From: JALQTD01 sp965656785
GTDB taxonomy: Bacteria > Bacteroidota > Bacteroidia > Flavobacteriales_D > Sanyastnellaceae
Assembly (NCBI GenBank): GCA_965656785.1
Contig: CBFHLY010000004.1
Coordinates: forward strand, 60,340-124,339
DNA: 64,000 bases
Reading direction: 5' to 3'
Shown here: positions 41,205-49,846 of the stretch, piece after piece
Layout of the letters: each line of letters begins with the position of its first letter
Position numbering within the stretch: the stretch's first letter is position 1
The notes under the pieces: model-generated
Told to the model about the DNA's origin: nothing
Databases searched by the model: none
Seen by the model: the letters and a program-made list of their open reading frames with translations, nothing else
Position numbers and translations under genes: made by a program

Positions 41205-41822
41205 ATGAAAATCATCTGCATCGGTCGCAATTACGCGTTGCACGCCGCGGAACTGGGCAACGCAGTGCCCGCGGAACCGCTGTTTTTTCTAAAGCCGGAC
41301 AGCGCGATTCACTTGCACAAACACCCGTTCTACCTGCCCGATTGGAGCGATGACATCCACTATGAAGTGGAGGTCGTGGTGCGCATCAACCGACTGGGAA
41401 AGGCGATCGAGCCTCGGTTTGCGCACAAGTATTACGATGAAGTGGGGCTGGGCATTGATTTCACGGCCCGCGATGTGCAGGCGGAATGCAAGGCAAAGGG
41501 CCACCCGTGGGAACGCGCGAAGGCGTTCGATCATTCAGCGGTGGTGTCGCAGCAGTTCTTTCCGCTGGCTGATTTTGCGCAGGGGATTCAAGGGTTGGCC
41601 TTCACCTTGGAACGCAATGGAGAGGTGGTCCAAACCGGCGACACGCGCGACATGCTGTTTCCTGTGGACGACTTGATTGCGTACGTTTCCCGCTACATGA
41701 CGCTTAAGGTAGGGGACCTCCTGTTTACAGGGACGCCGGCGGGCGTGGGACGCGTGGAACCGGGGGATGTGCTGGAGGGCTTTCTCGAAGGGGGCTCCTG
41801 CTTTCGGGTGCCGGTGAAATGA
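41205..41822 (+). CDS. fumarylacetoacetate hydrolase (FAH) family protein
   Basis: A 205-aa protein of the FAH superfamily, of the short type that includes acylpyruvate hydrolases and oxaloacetate tautomerases/decarboxylases. 'CIGRNYALHAAELGN' at the N-terminus, 'PLFFLKPDSAI', 'HYEVEVVVRI' (two metal Glu), 'GIDFTARDVQAECKAKG' (metal Asp), 'QTGDTRDMLF' and 'LFTGTPAGVGRVEPGDV' are the family blocks. Metal and substrate residues are present. The precise substrate is not decidable from sequence. The ATG has the leaderless spacing; it is followed by a terminator shared with clpB. Confidence 0.92.
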   Translation: MKIICIGRNYALHAAELGNAVPAEPLFFLKPDSAIHLHKHPFYLPDWSDDIHYEVEVVVRINRLGKAIEPRFAHKYYDEVGLGIDFTARDVQAECKAKGHPWERAKAFDHSAVVSQQFFPLADFAQGIQGLAFTLERNGEVVQTGDTRDMLFPVDDLIAYVSRYMTLKVGDLLFTGTPAGVGRVEPGDVLEGFLEGGSCFRVPVK

Positions 41823-41850
41823 AAACGGGCCGCCCGCAGGCGACCCGTTT
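41823..41850. terminator. hairpin terminator between the FAH gene and clpB
   Basis: AAACGGGcCGCC-CGCA-GGCGaCCCGTTT, 12-base stem with one mismatch, between two convergent stops. Short T-tail; may serve both strands. Confidence 0.75.
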
Positions 41851-41856
41851 CGAGCG

Positions 41857-44508
41857 TTAGGCTACGGTCGCTTCATGCGGCGTCAGGTCCCCGAGGCGCA
41901 CGCACCGGTCGGATTCGAGTTGGTCGCGAAACACGACTTCGTGGTCGAAGACGTCGAGCACCTTCGGTCCGCCTTTAGCCAGTTCGCCGCCAAGGAGCGC
42001 CTTGCTCAACCGATTCAGCACTTCGCGTTGAATGAGCCGCTTCATCGGTCGCGCACCATAGGCCAAACTGTATCCCTGGTCCGCCAACCAGCCCATCGCC
42101 TCTTCGCTCACACAGAGTTCGATGCCGGCCGCTTCGAGGCGCGGATGGAGCCCGGCGAGCTGGATGCGCAAAATGTCCCGGACGTGGTCGCGGCTCAACG
42201 GTTCGAACAGCACGATTTCGTCGATGCGGTTGAGGAATTCGGGGCGCATTGAGGCGCGGATTGCGGCCATGGCGGCGTCTTCCATTTGGGCTTTCACCCG
42301 CGGGTTCATGCGCCCATCGGCCTCTTCAAACAACGCCTGAACCTGCTCGCTGCCCGCGTTGGAGGTCATGATGATGAGGGTGTTGCGGAAGTTGACGGTT
42401 CGGCCTTTGGAGTCCGTCAACCGCCCGTCGTCGAGCACCTGGAGGAGCACGTTGAACACATCCGGGTGGGCTTTTTCCACTTCATCGAGGAGCACCACCG
42501 AGTAAGGCCTGCGGCGCACGGCTTCCGTGAGTTGCCCGCCTTCGTCGTGTCCAATGTAGCCCGGAGGTGCCCCCACCAAACGCGAAACGGTGTGCGACTC
42601 CTGGAACTCGCTCATGTCAATGCGGGTCATGGCCTGGTCGTCATTGAAGAGCACATCGCTGAGGGCTTTGGCCAACTCCGTCTTGCCGACGCCCGTCGTT
42701 CCGAGGAACAGGAAGGACCCGACGGGGCGTTGGGCATCCGCGAGGCCTGCGCGCGACCGGCGCACCGCGTCGGAAACGGCGGCGATGGCTTCTTCCTGAC
42801 CGACGACCCGCGCGTGCAAGCGCTCCTCGAGATGCAGGAGCTTCTCCTTTTCGCTTTCGACCATCCGCTGCACGGGAATGCCCGTCCAATGCGCCACCAC
42901 CGAGGCAATTTCCGCGGCGTCCACTTCTTCCTTGATCAGTTTCGAGGCACCGTCGAGTTCCGCGAGTTGGGCTTTTCCCGCTTCCACAGCGCGCTCTGCT
43001 TCCTGGATGCGCCCGTACCGGATTTCCGCAACCTTCCCGAAATCGCCCTCGCGTTCCGCCCGGTCAGCTTCCAGCCGCAGTTCCTCGATGTTCGATTTCT
43101 CGCGGGCAATTTCGTCTGCGATGCCTTTCTCATGGCGCCATTGGGTTTCCAACCGATCGCGGTCCTCTTGAAGCGATGCCAATTGCACGCCCAATTCCGC
43201 AAGTTTCACGGGGTCGTCTTCGCGTTTGATGGCCTCCCGCTCGATTTCGAGCTGGAGGACCCTGCGGTCGAGTTCATCCAGGGCGGCGGGCTTGGAGTTC
43301 ATTTCCAACCGCAGCTTCGAGGCCGCCTCGTCGATGAGGTCGATGGCCTTGTCCGGCAGGAATCGGTCGGCTACGTAACGCGTGCTCAAGTCCACGGCGG
43401 CGAGGATGGCCTCGTCACGGATTTGGACTTGGTGGTGCTGCTCGTATTTCTCCTTGATGCCGCGCAGGATGGAAACGGCGGATTCGCGGTCGGGCTCTTC
43501 GACGAGCACTTGCTGGAACCGACGTTCGAGGGCTTTGTCCTTTTCAAAATACTTCTGGTATTCCTTGAGGGTCGTGGCTCCAATGGCCCGCAATTCGCCT
43601 CGGGCCAAAGCCGGCTTCAAGATGTTCGCGGCGTCCATCGCCCCTTCACCGCCTCCGGCACCGACCAGCGTGTGGATTTCGTCAATGAAGAGGATGATTT
43701 GGCCTTCCGCATCTTGCACCTCCTTCACCACGGCCTTGAGCCGCTCCTCGAACTCGCCCTTGTACTTTGCTCCCGCCACCAGGGCGCCCAAGTCGAGCGA
43801 GTGGATGGTCTTGTCGAGCAGGTTATCGGGCACATCGCCGTTGATGATGCGGTGGGCAATGCCTTCTGCGATGGCGGTTTTCCCCACGCCGGGTTCACCG
43901 ATGAGGATGGGGTTGTTCTTCGTTCTGCGACTGAGGATTTGGAGCACACGCCGGATTTCTTCGTCGCGTCCGATCACGGGGTCCAGCTTGCCGTCTTGGG
44001 CCAAGCGGTTCAAGTTCTTGGCGAACTTCCCGAGGGCTTCGTACGTGTCTTCTTGGCTCGAGGACGTGACTTTGGCGCCTTTTCGCAAATCCTGTACGGC
44101 TTGGCGCAAGGCGTCTCGGGTGGCGCCGGCGTCCTTGAGCATTTGTGCCGTGGAATCCGTTTCTTCAAGCAGCGATTCGAACAACCGGTCCGTGGGCACG
44201 TATTCATCGCCCGCCTTGCGTGCGAGGGCGAGGGCGCGTTGAATGACTTGGCCCGCGTTGCGTGACCATTGTGGGGAACTGCCCTCCACTTTTGGAAGGT
44301 GCTCCATTTGCCGTTCGACTGCAGCTTTCAGCGGAGCGGTCGCGACCCCCATGCGGCCGAGCAATCCGGGAATGACCGGGTCTTCCACGTGGAGCATCGC
44401 ATGCAACAGGTGCAGCGTGTCGATGCTGGGGTGTCCACCGGCGAGCGCTTCTTGTTGAGCACGCGCGATGATTTCTTGGCTTTTCAGCGTGAATGCGTTC
44501 GAGTCCAT
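41857..44508 (-). CDS. clpB: ATP-dependent chaperone ClpB
   Basis: An 883-aa Hsp100 disaggregase that works with DnaK to rescue aggregated proteins. The N-domain (about 1-145, 'FTLKSQEIIARAQQEA'), NBD1 Walker A 'GEPGVGKT' (about 205), Walker B 'IILFIDEIHTLVGAGGGEGA', a long coiled-coil middle domain (about 400-535), then NBD2 with 'GTTGVGKTELAKAL' (about 605), 'SEFQESHTVSRLVGAPPGYIG' and sensor 2 'GARPMKRLIQR' are all in order. The presence of the middle domain separates it from ClpA/ClpC. Alone on its strand, with about 100 bases upstream that show no clear heat-shock operator; aroK is divergent. Confidence 0.98.
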   Translation of the reverse strand: MDSNAFTLKSQEIIARAQQEALAGGHPSIDTLHLLHAMLHVEDPVIPGLLGRMGVATAPLKAAVERQMEHLPKVEGSSPQWSRNAGQVIQRALALARKAGDEYVPTDRLFESLLEETDSTAQMLKDAGATRDALRQAVQDLRKGAKVTSSSQEDTYEALGKFAKNLNRLAQDGKLDPVIGRDEEIRRVLQILSRRTKNNPILIGEPGVGKTAIAEGIAHRIINGDVPDNLLDKTIHSLDLGALVAGAKYKGEFEERLKAVVKEVQDAEGQIILFIDEIHTLVGAGGGEGAMDAANILKPALARGELRAIGATTLKEYQKYFEKDKALERRFQQVLVEEPDRESAVSILRGIKEKYEQHHQVQIRDEAILAAVDLSTRYVADRFLPDKAIDLIDEAASKLRLEMNSKPAALDELDRRVLQLEIEREAIKREDDPVKLAELGVQLASLQEDRDRLETQWRHEKGIADEIAREKSNIEELRLEADRAEREGDFGKVAEIRYGRIQEAERAVEAGKAQLAELDGASKLIKEEVDAAEIASVVAHWTGIPVQRMVESEKEKLLHLEERLHARVVGQEEAIAAVSDAVRRSRAGLADAQRPVGSFLFLGTTGVGKTELAKALSDVLFNDDQAMTRIDMSEFQESHTVSRLVGAPPGYIGHDEGGQLTEAVRRRPYSVVLLDEVEKAHPDVFNVLLQVLDDGRLTDSKGRTVNFRNTLIIMTSNAGSEQVQALFEEADGRMNPRVKAQMEDAAMAAIRASMRPEFLNRIDEIVLFEPLSRDHVRDILRIQLAGLHPRLEAAGIELCVSEEAMGWLADQGYSLAYGARPMKRLIQREVLNRLSKALLGGELAKGGPKVLDVFDHEVVFRDQLESDRCVRLGDLTPHEATVA

Positions 44509-44608
44509 GATTTTTTTCCTCCCTCACGACAAATCCCAATCCAAAGCCCATAATGCGCCAAATCGTCAGGGTTTATTTCTTTTCGGTGTCAAAACGGCGC
44601 AGCTGGAG

Positions 44609-44616
44609 TAATTTTG
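44609..44616 (+). promoter_or_regulatory. -7 box TAATTTTG, leaderless spacing
   Basis: Perfect TAnnTTTG three bases before the aroK ATG, C at -1. Confidence 0.65.
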
Positions 44617-44619
44617 CGC

Positions 44620-45132
44620 ATGCACCTTTTTTTAATCGGCTTACCGGGGGCGGGAAAATCGACGGCCGCGAAGGCCCTCGCCGAGGCGTGGGGATGGCCT
44701 GCGTGCGATTTGGATGCGTACATTGAAGAGGAGGCGGGACGTTCAATTGCGGACCTGATTGAAGGGGATGGGTTGGAGGCTTTTCGCGCTCGCGAACGCA
44801 AGGCCCTTAAAGGGATTTGCGCGCATTCCGTGCCGCATGTGGTGGCGTGCGGTGGTGGCACCCCGTTGGATCTCCGCAATCGGGAGTTGATGCAGTCAGC
44901 TGGTGCGGCGGTGTGGCTGGACCCTCCGGTGTTGGAGTTGGTGGAGCGGCTGCGGCAGGCTCCGAACACCCGGCCCTTGCTGGCGGGCATTCGATGGGAA
45001 GAAGAAGGGGCAGACCGCATTGAAGCGCTGCGCCTTGAGCGAAGCCCGGCCTATGCTTTCGCGGCGTTTCGCGGTGCGGACCTGGAGGCCGTCTACGATG
45101 CGCTTTCCGCGTGGGCCTTGTCTTCGAGGTAG
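44620..45132 (+). CDS. aroK: shikimate kinase
   Basis: A 170-aa kinase of the shikimate pathway (shikimate + ATP to shikimate 3-phosphate). Walker A 'GLPGAGKST' (about residues 7-15), the shikimate-binding Asp in 'CDLDAYIEEE', 'FRARERKAL' (Arg), and 'VVACGGGTPL' are present; the lid Arg lies in 'NTRPLLAG'. A TTG just upstream falls inside the promoter box and is rejected. The last 40 bases overlap the convergent phosphoribosyltransferase gene, so both C-termini are encoded on opposite strands of the same bases. Confidence 0.94.
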   Translation: MHLFLIGLPGAGKSTAAKALAEAWGWPACDLDAYIEEEAGRSIADLIEGDGLEAFRARERKALKGICAHSVPHVVACGGGTPLDLRNRELMQSAGAAVWLDPPVLELVERLRQAPNTRPLLAGIRWEEEGADRIEALRLERSPAYAFAAFRGADLEAVYDALSAWALSSR

Positions 45133-45629
45133 GCCGAATTCGAACCGTCTTCGTGGAAGGATACCTCAATGTGTTCCTTCACTGTGGTGCTCAGCGTTAA
45201 GCCACAAAAATCTGCTCGAATGGGGAAGTTGCGGTGGAACCGGTCGATGAGCACAGCCGTTTTCATGGACTTCGGCGAATGGTCGAGCAGGTACTTCACG
45301 GCGTAGATGAGCGTCCGGCCTGAATTGAGCACGTCGTCCACGACGACGACATCGCTTCCGCGCAAAGCCGCCTCGTCCCCGGAGTAGGCGATGGGATGTT
45401 CCAGCGGTGCATCTTTGTGCAACGTGAGCTGTTCATGTGCGATGTTCAGGTCGCATATTTCCCTCAGGATGTCGACCAAACGGCGGCTCATGTGCATGCC
45501 TTGTCCGGAGATTCCGATGAGGATGAGGGCTTCGGCCTGGTGATGCTGTTCAACGATTTGGCGAGCAATGCGTTGCAGCTTGCGCTCGATTTGTGGGGCA
45601 TTCAGGATGAGCGTACGGGAAGCGTTCAT
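45093..45629 (-). CDS. phosphoribosyltransferase (hypoxanthine/PyrR-like)
   Basis: A 178-aa type I phosphoribosyltransferase. The PRPP-binding loop 'VVVVDDVLNSGRTLIYAV' (about residues 94-111) is diagnostic; 'LILIGISGQGMHMSRRLVDI' forms the N-terminal loop and 'AVLIDRFHRNFPIRADFCGL' the hood region. The layout resembles hypoxanthine phosphoribosyltransferase and PyrR; the family is often called 'phosphoribosyltransferase family protein' in Bacteroidota. A uracil or hypoxanthine substrate cannot be fixed. Its start overlaps the RlmD stop as ATGA; its C-terminus overlaps aroK by 40 bp. Confidence 0.88.
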   Translation of the reverse strand: MNASRTLILNAPQIERKLQRIARQIVEQHHQAEALILIGISGQGMHMSRRLVDILREICDLNIAHEQLTLHKDAPLEHPIAYSGDEAALRGSDVVVVDDVLNSGRTLIYAVKYLLDHSPKSMKTAVLIDRFHRNFPIRADFCGLTLSTTVKEHIEVSFHEDGSNSAYLEDKAHAESAS

Positions 45630-47077
45630 GCGGTTGGAATCTTTTCGAACACGGCGACGGATTCGACGTGTGCGGTGTGCGGGAATTGGTCCACCAATTT
45701 AAACGATTGCAACGCGTATCCCCATTCGGCAAGGGTCTTCAAATCACGCGCTTGCGTGGCGGGATTGCACGAAACGTAAACGATCCTCGGTGCGTTCAAT
45801 CGGATGACCTTCCGGAGCGTCTTCGGGGAGATGCCCGCTCGCGGCGGGTCCAAGACGATGGTGCGAATGCGGCCCACGTATTCGGGATACTCCAGCAAGA
45901 ACTTCCCGACATCTGCAGCGAAGAATTCGATGCCGCGATTTCCGTTACGTTCCGCACTCACTCGAGCGTCGGCGATGGCGCTTTCCACGAGGTCAACTCC
46001 GATGATGGGCCGTCCGGTGGCCTGCGCCAACAACTGGGCGATGGTTCCTGTCCCGCAGAACAGGTCCATGATGACCTCGCCGTCAAGCCGCTCGTCATCC
46101 CGCATCACGGCTTCCACCACTTCGGCATACAGGCGTTCGGCGCACTGGGGGTTGGTCTGGAAAAAGCTGGACATGCTGATGTTGAAGGCCAAACCATGCA
46201 ACACCTCCGTAATGCGTTCCTCACCGTCCACCAAACGCGTGGTTCCGGCCCGCGCCTCCACGCGTTCACCGGTGTCGTCGTTGATGGTGTGGAGAACGCC
46301 CGCCACGCGGCCCGGCCACAATTCGTGGAGGAGCCGAACAAATCCGTCCATGTCCCAGCGCTTCAACCCCGTGCTGCTCGTCACGAGGTTCACGAGCAGG
46401 GTGTTGTGGGCAACGCTTTTCCGAACCACGAGGAACCGGAAAAACCCTTCGCGCTGAGGGGGGTGCCAAGGTGGAAGGCCGCTTGCTTCGCAGAAGGCTC
46501 GGATTTGGTGCAGATCGCGTTCCACGTCTTCGTCGAACAACCCCGAATCCCGGTCCAGGTCTTCGACCGCCCACCACGTGCCTCGGTGCTTGAAGCCCAG
46601 CCCAAACCGATCCACCTTTTCGCCCGATTCCAAATCGTGCACGATGGCCGAAAAGCTGTACTCCATCTTATTCCGGTAATGCCAATGGCTCGGCGACGAG
46701 ACGAATCCGCCATACAGGGCATCCACGTTCCCCACTTCGCCGATGCGCCTGAACAACTCCAGGGTCGTGGATGCTTTCAGGGCGTGCTGCCGTTCAATCG
46801 GCACGAGTGCGTAAGGGGCACCGGGGATGGGTTGGTACGGCCTCTTCACCTCGTCGGGGGCGCGTTGCAGCACCTCGTCCAAACTGCACTCCGCATAGCG
46901 CGCTTTGCAGTTGGTCACCCGCGCGCGCACCCGCTGACCTGGGAAGGCGTTCTGGACAAAGACCGTGAACGGGCCTTCCTCCGTTTCGACTTTTGCGATG
47001 CCTTTTCCTCCGAAGGCGTAGCCCGTGATGTCCAAATCCAAGGACGCTCCACGGCGGTATTTTCGAGCTCTTCCCAC
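45626..47077 (-). CDS. 23S rRNA (uracil-5-)-methyltransferase, RlmD/TrmA family
   Basis: A 483-aa SAM methyltransferase. A TRAM domain ('LDITGYAFGGKGIAK', about 10-65) leads to the catalytic domain: 'FFQTNPQCAERLY', 'VIMDLFCGTGTIAQLLA' (SAM motif I), 'GVDLVESAIADARVSAERN', 'VLDPPRAGISPKTLRKV' and the nucleophile Cys in 'RIVYVSCNPATQARDL'. The family usually has a [4Fe-4S] site (C-x5-C-x2-C ... C) between these parts; here that segment reads 'IPGAPYALVPIERQHALKAS' with no cysteines, so it is a cluster-less variant. GTG 47077 is the start: a TAACTTCG box precedes it by six bases, while earlier in-frame codons lie upstream of the promoter. Target (U1939 or other) is inferred. Confidence 0.88.
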   Translation of the reverse strand: MGRARKYRRGASLDLDITGYAFGGKGIAKVETEEGPFTVFVQNAFPGQRVRARVTNCKARYAECSLDEVLQRAPDEVKRPYQPIPGAPYALVPIERQHALKASTTLELFRRIGEVGNVDALYGGFVSSPSHWHYRNKMEYSFSAIVHDLESGEKVDRFGLGFKHRGTWWAVEDLDRDSGLFDEDVERDLHQIRAFCEASGLPPWHPPQREGFFRFLVVRKSVAHNTLLVNLVTSSTGLKRWDMDGFVRLLHELWPGRVAGVLHTINDDTGERVEARAGTTRLVDGEERITEVLHGLAFNISMSSFFQTNPQCAERLYAEVVEAVMRDDERLDGEVIMDLFCGTGTIAQLLAQATGRPIIGVDLVESAIADARVSAERNGNRGIEFFAADVGKFLLEYPEYVGRIRTIVLDPPRAGISPKTLRKVIRLNAPRIVYVSCNPATQARDLKTLAEWGYALQSFKLVDQFPHTAHVESVAVFEKIPTA

Positions 47078-47083
47078 AGCGCG

Positions 47084-47091
47084 CGAAGTTA
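47084..47091 (-). promoter_or_regulatory. -7 box TAACTTCG before the RlmD-like GTG start
   Basis: Six bases before the GTG at 47077; sets this start over longer readings. Confidence 0.5.
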
Positions 47092-47105
47092 CGCGGCGCG
47101 TGGGG

Positions 47106-47113
47106 TATCTTTC
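47106..47113 (+). promoter_or_regulatory. -7 box TATCTTTC, leaderless spacing
   Basis: Ends four bases before the ATG at 47118, C at -1. Divergent with the box at 47084-47091. Confidence 0.5.
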
Positions 47114-47117
47114 GCCC

Positions 47118-47990
47118 ATGCTCAAGGAATTTCCCGCAAAATGGCTCCAGGTCTGCAGCGTTTTCGCCTTCGCTTCGGGTCCCATGGGGGTGAGTTGGGG
47201 CCAAACCCCGACCGATTTGACGGTGGTGACCTTCAACGTGCGTTATGACAACCCCAGTGACACCCTGCTTTGGGAAAACCGGAAGGAGGAGGTTGCCCGA
47301 TCGGTGATGTACTACGATGTGATCGGATTTCAGGAAGTCCTTCCCAACCAATTCGCGGACTTGGAATCGTTCTTGCCGCGAATGGATTCCTACGGCGTGG
47401 GGCGGGATGCAGACGGGGGGGGAGAAGCGTGCCCGGTTTTTTGGCGTCGCGATCGGTTCGATTTGCTTCACGCGGAGACCCGTTGGCTTTCGCTTACCCC
47501 GGACGAACCCGGCAGCGTGGGATGGGATGCGGATTTGCCTCGAATCGCCACCATCGTGCTGCTGTTCGATCGCGAGACGGGCGCGCGCATTCGGGTCATG
47601 AACACCCATTGGTCCCACACGGGTGAAGTTGCTCGTGAAGCATCTGCTGCCTTGTGCGCGGGGTGGATGGGGCGTTCGGATCACGGGCTGGTGCGGGTGA
47701 TGATGGGCGATTTCAATGAGGAGCCCGGAGGCGGGGCGCACCGCTACTTGGCAACCTTGGACGGTTGGGAGGATGCGTATTCGAATCCGCGAACCCGATG
47801 CCGCCGGGAGTTCGGAACGTACACCACGTTTCTGACGGACCGAACCGTCGGCGCGCCGCGCATCGACTACATCTGGGTAGATGGGGCGGATGTGAAGTGG
47901 CATTGCGTGGATGAGGTCATCAAGTGGGGGGTGTTCATTTCCGATCACGCTCCCGTCCATGCGATTTTGGAAATTGAGGCGAATCCATGA
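47118..47990 (+). CDS. exported endonuclease/exonuclease/phosphatase family protein
   Basis: A 290-aa protein with an N-terminal hydrophobic signal region ('QVCSVFAFASGPMGVSWG', about residues 11-28) and a complete EEP fold: 'VVTFNVRYDNP' (Asn/metal), 'DVIGFQEVLPNQ' (metal Glu about 75), 'THWSHTG' (His), 'MMGDFNEEPGG' (Asp/Asn), 'PRIDYIWVD' and 'FISDHAPVHAIL' (catalytic His). Members cut phosphodiester bonds in nucleic acids, lipids or sugar phosphates. Exported Bacteroidota members of this type often act on phospholipids or nucleic acids outside the cell. Its stop overlaps the DASS transporter start (ATGA), suggesting the products may be imported. Confidence 0.9.
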   Translation: MLKEFPAKWLQVCSVFAFASGPMGVSWGQTPTDLTVVTFNVRYDNPSDTLLWENRKEEVARSVMYYDVIGFQEVLPNQFADLESFLPRMDSYGVGRDADGGGEACPVFWRRDRFDLLHAETRWLSLTPDEPGSVGWDADLPRIATIVLLFDRETGARIRVMNTHWSHTGEVAREASAALCAGWMGRSDHGLVRVMMGDFNEEPGGGAHRYLATLDGWEDAYSNPRTRCRREFGTYTTFLTDRTVGAPRIDYIWVDGADVKWHCVDEVIKWGVFISDHAPVHAILEIEANP

Positions 47991-49408
47991 GCCAACGGCT
48001 GAAGGTGTTTTTGGGGCCGATGGCTTGCGTTCTCTTGGCATCCAACGCTTCGTGGATGGGGTTGTCATCGGAACAAGGATTGACGCTGGCTGCAGCGGTG
48101 TGGATGCTGGTTTGGTGGATCGGTGAAGCGGTGCCGATTGCCGTCACTTCGTTGCTGCCCATCGTGCTCTTTCCCGCACTGGGGCTCATGGACGTCGGGG
48201 AGGCCGCATCTTCTTATGGTTCGCATTACGTGTTTCTGTTTTTGGGAGGTTTCCTCATTGCCATTTCGCTTGAAAAGTGGAACCTCCATGAGCGGCTCGC
48301 GCTCGGGGTTCTGCTGCGAGCGGGCAATTCGCGCCGTCGCTTGGTGGGCGGCTTCATGGTGGCTACTGCCTTGTTGAGCATGTGGATTTCCAACACCGCC
48401 ACCGCCCTGATGATGTTGCCCATTGCCCTCTCCGTGATCTCCCAAGTTCCAGGGCCAAAAGGAGATCGGTTTCCCTTGGCGCTTCTCCTGGGAACCGCTT
48501 ATGCAGCCAACATCGGCGGGTTCACCACGCTGGTCGGAACCCCGCCCAATGTGGCCATGGCGGGCATTTATTTCGACCAAACCGGGAAGGAAGTTCCTTT
48601 TTTTGCTTGGATGCTTTTCGCATTCCCGTTGGGGGTGGTGTTGCTGTTGGCGGTGCATTGGATGTTGACGCGTTGGTTGACTCCGGTGGCAAAGGGGCCG
48701 ATTGGTACCTCGGGGACGTGGTTTCGCGAGGAGTTGGCTCGGTTGGGCTCCGTGACGATGGCCGAGCGGCGTGCGGGATGGGTGTTCGGTTTGACGGCAT
48801 TGCTGTGGATGATGAGGCGGCCCTTGAATGAAAGTTGGGGCCTGAATTTGGACGACACGGGCATTGCCATGGCAGGTGGCTTGGCTTTGTTTTTAATTCG
48901 TTCGGATCGAGGTGGTGGGGCTCCGCTGTTGGAGTGGAAGGATACCCAGCGCCTGCCGTGGGACATCCTGTTGCTGTTCGGCGGCGGGCTGACGCTGGCC
49001 CGGGCATTGGGAAATGCGGGGTTGATCGAGGCGTTGGCCGATGGCCTTGCGGGGTCCGGAACCTGGCCTTGGTGGGCGGTTGCGGCCGCATTGACCGCAA
49101 TGGGGCTGTTGTTGACGGAAGTCATGAGCAATTTGGCCTTGACGGTCGTGTTCGTTCCCGTGGTCATCGGCCTTGCGGAGCGCTTGGGTTTGCCCCCACT
49201 GCTCTTCGCGGTTCCGCTGACGCTGGCCAGCAGCTGTGCCTTCATGTTGCCGATGGCAACCCCCCCGAATGCCATCGTGTTTGGAAGCGGTCGGGTGCGC
49301 ATCCGGGACATGGCCCGCGTTGGGCTGTGGCTCAATGGTTTGGCCATTGCATTGATCGTCGCAATCAGCTGGTTGGCTTTGCGCCCTTGGATGGAAGCGT
49401 TCTGTTAA
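47987..49408 (+). CDS. SLC13/DASS family sodium/dicarboxylate (or phosphate/sulfate) symporter
   Basis: A 473-aa inner-membrane transporter with about 12 helices. The two repeated Ser-Asn-Thr and Thr-Pro-Pro-Asn sodium/substrate motifs are there: 'ISNTATALMMLP' (about 128) with 'LVGTPPNVAMAG' (about 178), and 'LTEVMSNLALTVVFVPVV' (about 374) with 'MATPPNAIVFGSG' (about 427). In known members these carry succinate, citrate or sulfate with sodium. The substrate is unresolved; pairing with an exported EEP-family hydrolase raises phosphate as a possibility. It starts by ATGA overlap and its stop codon overlaps the aroQ promoter box. Confidence 0.92.
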   Translation: MSQRLKVFLGPMACVLLASNASWMGLSSEQGLTLAAAVWMLVWWIGEAVPIAVTSLLPIVLFPALGLMDVGEAASSYGSHYVFLFLGGFLIAISLEKWNLHERLALGVLLRAGNSRRRLVGGFMVATALLSMWISNTATALMMLPIALSVISQVPGPKGDRFPLALLLGTAYAANIGGFTTLVGTPPNVAMAGIYFDQTGKEVPFFAWMLFAFPLGVVLLLAVHWMLTRWLTPVAKGPIGTSGTWFREELARLGSVTMAERRAGWVFGLTALLWMMRRPLNESWGLNLDDTGIAMAGGLALFLIRSDRGGGAPLLEWKDTQRLPWDILLLFGGGLTLARALGNAGLIEALADGLAGSGTWPWWAVAAALTAMGLLLTEVMSNLALTVVFVPVVIGLAERLGLPPLLFAVPLTLASSCAFMLPMATPPNAIVFGSGRVRIRDMARVGLWLNGLAIALIVAISWLALRPWMEAFC

Positions 49409-49413
49409 CTTCG
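49406..49413 (+). promoter_or_regulatory. -7 box TAACTTCG, leaderless spacing, overlapping a stop codon
   Basis: The box starts on the TAA stop of the transporter gene and ends four bases before the aroQ ATG, C at -1. Confidence 0.6.
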
Positions 49414-49417
49414 CATC

Positions 49418-49846
49418 ATGAAGTCGATTTTCGTCTTGCAAGGTCCCAACCTCAACCTCGTGGGCCAACGGGAACCCTCGGTGTACGGACGGGAATCCCT
49501 GACGGATTGGTTGAGCGCGCAGCTTCCGAGGTGGGCCCGTGAAGGCGCCGAAGTTCACATCATTCAATCGAACCACGAAGGCGAATTGATCGATGCGTTG
49601 CACGCCCAAGGCTTCAAGGCAGACGGCATTGTGTTCAACCCTGGGGGGTTCACGCACACGAGTGTGGCCCTTCGCGATGCCGTGGCCGCCATCGAGGCCC
49701 CGGTGATCGAGGTGCACCTGACCAACATCCATGCGCGTGAACCCTTTCGGCAGCATTCCATGATTTCCGGGGTGTGCGTGGCGGTCATCAGCGGCCTTGG
49801 TTTTGCAGGGTATGAAGCCGCGGTTCAATACGTCTTGCATCATTGA
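49418..49846 (+). CDS. aroQ: type II 3-dehydroquinate dehydratase
   Basis: A 142-aa dodecameric dehydratase, step three of the shikimate pathway. It has 'LQGPNLNLVGQREPSVYGRE' (catalytic Tyr), 'IIQSNHEGELIDALH' (substrate His/Asp), 'FNPGGFTHTSVALRDA' (catalytic His), 'EVHLTNIHAREPFRQHS' and 'ISGLGFAGYEAA'. Length and motifs are those of the type II enzyme. Starts right after the transporter gene but has its own box. Its end overlaps the convergent hydrolase gene by 7 bp. Confidence 0.97.
   Translation: MKSIFVLQGPNLNLVGQREPSVYGRESLTDWLSAQLPRWAREGAEVHIIQSNHEGELIDALHAQGFKADGIVFNPGGFTHTSVALRDAVAAIEAPVIEVHLTNIHAREPFRQHSMISGVCVAVISGLGFAGYEAAVQYVLHH

Noticed and set aside
42286..44265. 659-codon open frame on the plus strand opposite clpB
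   Set aside because: Complete ClpB motifs lie on the other strand. Long antisense frames are expected at this GC content and the translation shows no recognisable domain.
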